From positions 186,001 through 250,000 of the forward strand of contig JAZGTN010000165.1 in the NCBI GenBank assembly GCA_037783415.1: a stretch of DNA of 64,000 bases. Direction: 5' to 3'. Made by a program: the position numbers and the translations under genes. Positions 56,831 to 64,000 of this stretch are shown here, in pieces. The notes below the pieces were generated by a model. The model had not been told where the DNA came from and made no database searches. It worked only from the letters and a program-made list of their open reading frames with translations. The stretch's first letter is position 1. Every line of letters begins with the position of its first letter. The DNA comes from Leptasterias polaris. Its lineage: Eukaryota; Echinodermata; Asteroidea; Forcipulatida; Asteriidae.

Positions 56831-57116
56831 CCAAGACAGTAACGGTGTATCTACCGTTTTACTCCCCATGCAAACCAAAAAATAAACTGAAGGCAAATGC
56901 AACAAAGCCGGTGCCATACTTGCTGTTATACACATCATTGAATAAATGCGTAATGAAGAACTTAGATTTCTTTCTCTTTTAATGAACATTTTACTGTTGA
57001 CATTTCACATCGTTGTTGCAAAATAGAAATAACATTTGTTGATACAAATTGTGCCTTATCTACAGCAACAGGATATTATTATCAACGATAAAAAATTAAA
57101 AAGGTGTTTGTTGGGT
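56831..57116. other. Short flank after the Gypsy element, no gene
   Basis: AT-rich sequence with no feature recognised between the retrotransposon and the tetranucleotide tract. Confidence 0.4.
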
Positions 57117-57320
57117 TGTTTGTCTGTCTGTCTGTCTGTCCGTCCGTCCGTCCGTCCGTCCGTCCGTCCGTCCGTCCGTCCGTCCGTCCGTCCGTCCGTC
57201 CGTCCGTCCGTCCGTCCGTTCGTTCGTTCGTCCGTTCGTTCGTTCGTTCGTTCGTTCGTTCGTTCGTTCGTTCGTTCGTTCGTTCGTTCGTTCGTTCGTT
57301 CGTTCGTTTGTTTGTTTTTG
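57117..57320 (+). repeat. Composite tetranucleotide microsatellite
   Basis: Runs of TGTC, then CGTC (to about 57218), then CGTT (to about 57307), ending in TTTG, over roughly 200 bp. The unit changes by single transitions in blocks. The serine/arginine/valine-rich open frames across it are artefacts. Confidence 0.95.
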
Positions 57321-58633
57321 TTTATTTAACCCTGCGAGCTAAACGATGGGCCTATCAATCTATCATACTCCACACTACTAAAAAAAAATCACAAATCGAG
57401 ACTCACCTTCTTTAGTTGTTTTCTTTTCCGTAGGTCTGCATATATCAATCATAAAAATAAAATGAAAGTAATAATAATAAATAATTAATGAAAAATAATA
57501 ATTTAAACAATTACATTTGATAAGAGGAAAAACCGTACACAAAATAAAAATTGTTGATTAAAAAAATAATAAGTCCTTAACTATAAGTGATTTTGTAGGG
57601 TCAGCTACACTATAGGCCTTTCAACCTATCTAAACAATCATGCTGTATGCATGTTTCCTTGCCTGTAAGATACGAATCCAATGGTTTAGTTATTTCATGT
57701 ACATCAATATCACCTCAAAGTAAACTAATACTTGCATTATGAGTTTCAAAGCATATAATTCAAAATCTCTCACGCGGTCCGTTGGCAAAATAGAAAATTT
57801 ATGGGAAAAAAGACTCGATATTGAGAATGAAATCCACCCTGATTGGCGGATTTTCTTGACGAGCCAGCGCAGCTCATTCTAGCTTTGTCTTACGGTCAAT
57901 CCGTCCATCGAGCTCGCAGATCTTCTTCAAAAGCAGTCTACTTTAAATCTGGCCTATTTCTGAACGAAGCCAGAGGCTCAACTGAGTAAGTCAGGCGTAG
58001 ATATAGAACAAGCTATTGCCGCATTTAGAGCAAGCTCTCTCTATAAAACCGCTGCGAAATTAATGTCATGCTTTTCGAAGAAGAAGGAGAGAGTGAAATA
58101 TTCTCAAGTTGTGGTTGAGAATTACCTTGAGGGGTAATTTCAAAATGTCAAGGAGATAAGAGTGTTGTTTTTTTTTTTCACCTCGACTGATTGTCATTGG
58201 CTGCACGACGGACTAATAACATAGTGTTAATGAAAGTACGGAATGTTGTTTTATTCGAAATTTTCATCAATTAGTGGGCGTACTAGCCCGAACATATTCT
58301 TTGTTATTTGCGGTATATCTGAAGCTCGTTTGTATTGTCGCAACTAGAGGAGAATTTCCTCTTGAGAATTCTAAATGAATTGTCCGTATATTGAATTAAA
58401 AAAAGGATAATTTTAAATTTTAATTTCTTTCAAAAACAAATTTCGTGTTTTGTTTTTGTTTTGTTTGTTTGCTAGACTTGTCTACATTTTTAAGTCAATG
58501 TTTATAAATTGAAGTAACCGAAGTAGGCTTACTCCGGTCCTGTTGTGAAAGCTGGGTTTGTTTGTTGACAACTATAGATTTGCAAAATATTTAAGTAGGG
58601 TACTTTTTATTTTCAGAGTGGGAAATCTTTCAG
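57321..58633. other. Intergenic, no gene recognised
   Basis: AT-rich to about 57730, then a more mixed segment with CTATAAAACC near 58040 that could be a TATA box. I find no convincing exon downstream. Confidence 0.4.
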
Positions 58634-59009
58634 TTAAAGGCACTGTACACGTTTGGTAATTACTCAAAATATATATTAGCAAAAAAACTTACTTGGTAAC
58701 GAGCAACGGAGAGCTGTTGATAGTATAAAACATTGTGAGAAACCACTCCCTCTGTAGTAACGTAGTTTTTGAGAAAGAGGTAATTTCTCACTCAAATAAT
58801 AAAAGACTTCTGGCCAGAAGCCTTTTATTCCTATCTGAAAGCACACTAATTTGTACAACAAGGGTGTTTTTTATTTCATCATTTTCTTGCAACTTCAATG
58901 ACCAATTGAGTCAACATTTTCACAGGCTTGTTATTTTATGCATATGTTGGGATACACCAAGTGAGAATACTGGTCTTTGACAATTACCAAACGTGTTCAG
59001 TGCCTTTAA
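58634..59009 (+). mobile_element. TTAAAGGCACTG element, complete (376 bp)
   Basis: The ends TTAAAGGCACTGTACACGTT and AACGTGTTCAGTGCCTTTAA are inverted repeats with one mismatch, extended inward by TGGTAATTAC / AATTACCAA. It starts and ends in TTAA, so TTAA may be the target duplication, as for piggyBac-mobilised elements. The interior has no long coding frame. Truncated relatives occur at 5696, 40905, 41468 and 59643. Confidence 0.85.
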
Positions 59010-59642
59010 CACAAAACAAGTTTTCCCGTCATCTCCCTTATACTAGACACTACGACCAATCGCCGTATACCGACGGCATGTTTCTAGATCCACGTTACGT
59101 TTTTCCCCCATTAGGGGCGCGGGTTTCATTCTAACTTCAATTATTATTTTTGTGTGTAGCTTAAAAACCGGATGAACATAAAACATAAAACATAAAACAT
59201 TAATTACACTGATACACTGGTGCAGAGAGACAACCTTCATCCTCCAAATGCGTTACAATGCATGATAATATGGCCGTTCACGCTAGAACAACTTCATTTT
59301 TTAGTCAAAACCCCAAGTCAAGAGACTGAGGAGAGTGTGTGTTCGCCACTGTGTTAGACACTAATCATGTGGACATTTCCGCCTCAAACCTCCAGACTCG
59401 TCAAGAAACTGTATGCTAGAAAAACTAATTACTGATTTTGAAAATTGCCCCTTTGCACCCTCAAGGATCCTCAAAAGAAAATGAGATTTGAAAATGTGAC
59501 AATTTAATCAATGGGCGTGGATTCTTGATGGAGAGTTGTATTTGTGAAATGCTCGAAAAAACTAGCAACATAATACAATAACAAGATGGCGCCATTTGAG
59601 TGATAACTTAATGGGTATACCGATGCTGAAATGTAGTGGTAA

Positions 59643-60022
59643 TAATTATTACTCAAAAAAATACATTAACAACTTACTTGGTTAGGAGCACCTGAGAGCT
59701 TCTGACAGTATAAAACATTGTGAGAAACGACTTCCTCCGAAGTAATGTAGTTTTTGAGAAGGATGTAATTTCTAACTAAAATATTTGAATCTGAGAAAGG
59801 CTTCAGGCGTGAAGTCTTTCTCCGGCATTTGAAAGCACACTCTATATGCAACATGATTTTTTTCCATTTGTTTTTCTTCTTCATTATTTTCTTTCAACTT
59901 CGAAGACCATTTGAGCCCAAATTTTCACATCACACAGGTTTGTTATGTTATGCATGTTGGGATACACCAAATGAGGATACTGGTCTATTTGGCAATTACC
60001 AAAAGCATATCCTGCCTTTAAT
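59643..60022 (+). mobile_element. TTAAAGGCACTG element, second copy, ends worn
   Basis: It aligns in order with the copy at 58634 (ACTCAAAAAAATA, ACTTACTTGGTTAGGAGCAC, ATAAAACATTGTGAGAAAC, GGGATACACCAAATGAGG, GGCAATTACCAAA), but lacks the first bases and keeps only TGCCTTTAA at the right. In its middle, GCTTCAGGCGTGAAG forms a small hairpin. Confidence 0.8.
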
Positions 60023-63000
60023 TCAAACCGTTCAGCAAAACAAAGTAAATGTTTAGAGGGCTAGTCTGCCCAAAACGCTCCAGAGGCTGAAAGTCAACAT
60101 CTTCGGGGGCACAATATAGGACAGTTGTTAAACAATCCACAAGAACCACCTCAAAGCCAACAGCCATGTACAAATCTACAATATTGCATGTTGTGCAATA
60201 TCCTTGGCAGATGCGAATTTCTGTGTCATGTTTTTCGTTTTGAAGCAGCATCATCTGTCAACAGTTTTCCCGAAAAAAGAAACTCTATAACAACTCTCTG
60301 ACAAAATCAAGCAAAAATTACTTAAATTGAAACAATTTTCCTGAAGCTCAATTATAATGGAATTTTATGAGACATGGAAGAGAGAGTAAAAAAATCCCCC
60401 AAACATGACAGTAAGCTTAAATGTTAACGACAATCACACATATTATATGTTTCACACAATGCAATGGCCTATACGGTTCTTGAAATGTTGTAAATATTAT
60501 TTCAAACTAACAGTACATTCACACGTGTAATGTCTCCTTAAAATATTTTGAATTAACCAAAGCAGACAGAAAGCTGACGGTGATTTATCTGTTCTCTTAG
60601 AATGTGGACTTTCGGAGTTAAATCCCAACGGGATTACAGCTTTGTATCACGGGCGGACATAACAGTCAGTTGGGATAATGCATGTGCACATAACAGCTCC
60701 CGAAAATGTCAAACTCGGTAAAAAGCATCATGCGATATGCCACTCCATCGTCCCTCTGATTGTGCTACACAGCGTTGTCATGGCAACCAATGATGTCAGA
60801 AGCTGGCAGTTTCTTCTACTTCTCGTTTTTCTCCCTTCCCTTTCAAGTTGGCACTAGAGCAGAGGAGTTTGCGAGTTGAAAGGACTGGCTGCTCGACAGT
60901 CCTGCTGATGGATTTGCCTAAGTATTTTTCCGATGTATAAGAAGTGGTGGCAGTTGTTTGCGATCATTGGGCTTCCGGCCGTGCGTACTTTACACGCGGA
61001 CATGTATATTTATACAAAACTGAAGAGGGCAGCGTGAAACCGAGGGTTAAACATGAGGGAGGAGTCTTCAAAAGAGGGGATGCTGTGGGTCGAGTACGAA
61101 AGGCTGCAATTAGAGACTTCCATTACAGTTCAGAAACCTGCTGTGATGGACATTTACACAGTATTTCTTGTTAAACTTACCCAAGCCTCATGAACAGTTT
61201 ACCTATCTCTTTCTGACAATGCATCCTTAGGTTGTTGACTTCTCACTCAAGGCATAGTGTCCTATTTTCCTCACAGATGTAGAGCCCCTTTTGTGAAGAT
61301 TGAGTCTGCCTTGTTTAGTCATCTATGGTAATTTTATTTGGGATAGGCGTAGCTCAAAATGTCTACAGCTACCCTCCTAAGAACTCAAACGGGAAACAAG
61401 CTTAGGTGTCACCAAAATACCGTAAATTCAAAAGGCTGATAGACTTTTAATGGTACTTTTAAATTATCAAGGGTTTAGCATTGCCCGTCATTAACTCAAT
61501 TTAGCTGACGTTATTGCACACTTGTCAATACTTGTTTGCGTCATTTAGTAGTAAGCATTTTAGGCTCCATATTATGTGCATGCAATTTCACTCCCAAAGA
61601 GGCAGACCATAGGCAGTACTGTCTCGTGTTAGTCTCGTGTTAGTCTCGTGTTAGTTCAGTGCATTAGGTCTGTAGAGATTATGTAGTGCACTATTAACAC
61701 CCGTCTGCTGCAATTTGCATATTTGGCGCCCTCAATAGGTCCCTGCCAATAATTATTTGAACACGAAGGTTAATTGAACATCAAACAATGCAAAAACAGT
61801 CATTGGTTTCGTGGGCTCATTCATGGTGTTCAGAAAAGAAATGCCAACGTCGCTATTGAACAATGATGTAGCTTTGCACAATAATCTGTGACATTTTAAG
61901 AGTCTGCACACAACAAACAAAAAACAAAAAACAAACCCAAAACAAGCAAACAAACAAACAAAAAAACACAAAACACAACACTAACGCCCCATTAGGTCAT
62001 GCACTGGTAGGTGGGGGAATGCTTTGATCAACTGCTGTCGTTTTCTTGCTTAAAAACTCCCAACATTTCAAGCAGCGTATTCCACTGAATCACCACTAAG
62101 TGTGACTTCCTGCTCTAAGTGAAAGAGACATAAGGAAAGTGTGTTTGTGTGTTTGTTGAAGAGGGGGTGGTGAGGAGACGAAAAACATGACAACGCTTTA
62201 CTCACTGTTCTCGACCCCTGTTACCCTGCCATTGCACTTCACCAGTTTGACTCTTAGAAAGTGCCTTGCCTCGTCTCCGAAGAGCCCTTAAGATGGGGTC
62301 AAGATACTGGCTAGTCTCCATCACTCGGTACCCTTAGGGAAGATGGGTATAAAGCAAATAGGCTGCAGATAGAGAGAGAGAGAGGAGGGAGATGGTAGTG
62401 TGCAAGAAGGGGGAAACAGAGTTGATAGAGAAAGCCGGATTGTGACTGGAGTGGAATAACATGTTGAATGGTGTTTTCTTTTACTTCTTCTTCTACCCTC
62501 TGCGGAGTGACTGTCGACACTTTGTCGTGGTGTTTCTAACCTTTAAAGTGTAATGTTTTCGTTTCGATGGTCTGCAGAAGAACTCCTTTAAGAGGAGTTT
62601 AAGAGCTCACTGATCATGTTTCAAGCTCGAATGACTCGATTTTCCCTTCTTGAAATAGCGCAGTCACTGAATCTAGCACAAGAGCATAGTCAATCATGGA
62701 TTACAGTTGGAGCCTCTAGAAATAAGCCTAAGCTTGAAACAGGCTTTGGTGATACAAACGTTGGCTAAACGTAGGTAAAAGTACAATGTCCTTTACTTTT
62801 TCAGATGATGGCTTGGCGGACAGCTATATATAAACATACTTACCCGTTGGCCGCCTGCAACAACCACTCAACCAACTCAGAAGTAGACTTGATTTCAAGT
62901 CTGAGATCGCGGTTATTTCTCTGCATCAGCCACACAAAATTTCCCCCGCAGAATGGCTATCACGCGGTCTCAGCTCGCAATCTCAGACTTGACCCCCTTG

Positions 63001-64000
63001 TGTATACGGATATTCATTTATTCACAACTGACATTTACATAACAACACTATGCCAGAGAGATGGCCAATCAGGAGGCCACAAAACTCCTGTTGGTTGCGT
63101 CTATTCCCAATAGGTTATAATCACTTCAGCATTTTCTGTAAAATCGATTGAGTCATTGTTTTTTTGTTTTATAGTGCTTTGTACGTATGCTATTTCTAAT
63201 TTATACATAAAATAATACTAGATGTATTCTTAAAATATTGAAAAATAAACATAACAAATAACCTGATCCCTACTAATACTAGACGAAAAACTGTGTTTCC
63301 TTTATTTGAATGGAATCGTCTAATGATTTTCCCAACGTTTTTATTTATTTTGAATTTAAAAACTAGAATCACTTTGGGTTTTTTGTTTCCAAAATGTAAG
63401 TTGAATCACTGAGCAGAGGCAGATTAGTTACATGTGATTCAATGTTGTATTTCTGTACTATATCCCGTGGTATAAACGGTCAAGTTTGAATGTGCATTTT
63501 ATTGACGGCTTCTGAGATTCTGACCAATCAGAGTGTTCCGTCCACTTTTGGACTAATTCGCCATAGGGTGTGTACAAACCGAAAAACAATGTTCCCAAGT
63601 CTGTGATCGTAGGTTAAAGACGGAGGTTAATCCACAAGAGGGCGCTATTTCAGGCAATTATGTATTGGCTATCAGGTAGACTAAAAACCACGAGCACAGA
63701 CTTGGAACCAAGTCTAACTCAGAAGCTGCTCCTTCTCTTGCTGTGACCTTCCGTAGCACTCAAATCAAGTCAATTCTAACCCAGACATTAATGTAACCAG
63801 ATTAAATCACGATTGTTTTCTGCAGTATGCCCTCAGTTCCGGGCAAATCTCACAATCAGCTTTGACCATTTCAATTTTGTCATCATTTATTCCAATTTAA
63901 TATCTTAACAATGAATGTTTTTCTCTTTTGAACTCGTTCCCGCCGCATTAAATTAACGCAATGCAATTGATCCCAAAGTAAATCAATTAAAGAAACCCCC
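60023..64000. other. Right-hand intergenic region, no gene supported
   Basis: I see only small features: a TAGTCTCGTGT tandem (three units, 61621-61654), CA-rich A/C runs near 61912-61978, an (GA)n stretch near 62371-62383, and an inverted pair CAAGTCTGAGATCGCG / CGCAATCTCAGACTTG (about 62897 and 62976). Short open frames have no recognised domain. Confidence 0.45.

Noticed and set aside
57036..57415. Overlapping serine/arginine/valine repeat proteins.
   Set aside because: Every frame through a stop-free tetranucleotide repeat is open, so this is an artefact.
60936..61036. A 33-codon frame, starting MYKKWWQLFAIIGLPAV, that faintly resembles a COX6A membrane segment.
   Set aside because: The match is limited to a hydrophobic stretch. 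The rest of COX6A could only be found weakly and in other frames, with no splice sites supporting it.

Overview
This is eukaryotic, intron-bearing, repeat-rich DNA, most likely from an echinoderm and possibly a sea star. I base that on a somatomedin-B plus seven-helix receptor with phase-0/phase-1 introns, several families of short inverted-repeat elements of the kind abundant in echinoderm genomes, tRNA-derived SINEs, and a Ty3/Gypsy element with a PNMA-like Gag. The phylum is an inference; no species-specific marker was recognised. Nothing looks bacterial: there are no operons and no CRISPR array.

Two host genes can be supported. (1) Plus strand, 2845-6298: a cell-surface receptor with a somatomedin-B-like domain, a large cysteine-rich ectodomain and a class-B/adhesion-type seven-helix region, in two visible exons (to 5229, and 6038-6298). 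A signal-peptide exon upstream is probably missing. (2) Minus strand, 33079 down to 7438: a four-exon gene for an NmrA/flavin-reductase-like NAD(P)-binding protein. Its exons (32942-33079, 11888-12089, 10495-10674, 7438-7589) join in compatible phases into exactly 224 codons including the stop. Its first intron is about 20.9 kb and holds a piggyBac transposon and a large tandem repeat array.

Most of the rest is mobile or repetitive DNA. 1844-2531 is a solo LTR. 7582-8585 is a local tandem duplication that copied a splice acceptor. 8819-9309 is an inverted-repeat element with a smaller one nested in it. 13673-14155 and 19144-19848 are two copies of one element on either side of the piggyBac copy at 14182-17867. 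20440-32214 is an array with two ~3.85 kb units and a partial third, whose boundary hairpins change by compensatory base pairs. 33080-46598 is intergenic, with LINE relics, SINEs, small inverted-repeat elements and a foldback minisatellite element. 46599-56826 is a complete, very young Ty3/Gypsy element with near-identical 2.15 kb LTRs, a 4-bp target duplication, a GGGAAAC slippery site at the gag/pol overlap, and a pol gene broken by a short insertion. 57117-57320 is a tetranucleotide satellite. 58634-60022 has two copies of a common TTAA-ended element, and the last 4 kb shows little.

The two host genes are not obviously related in function. The insertions seem to have expanded introns and intergenic space without breaking either reading frame.
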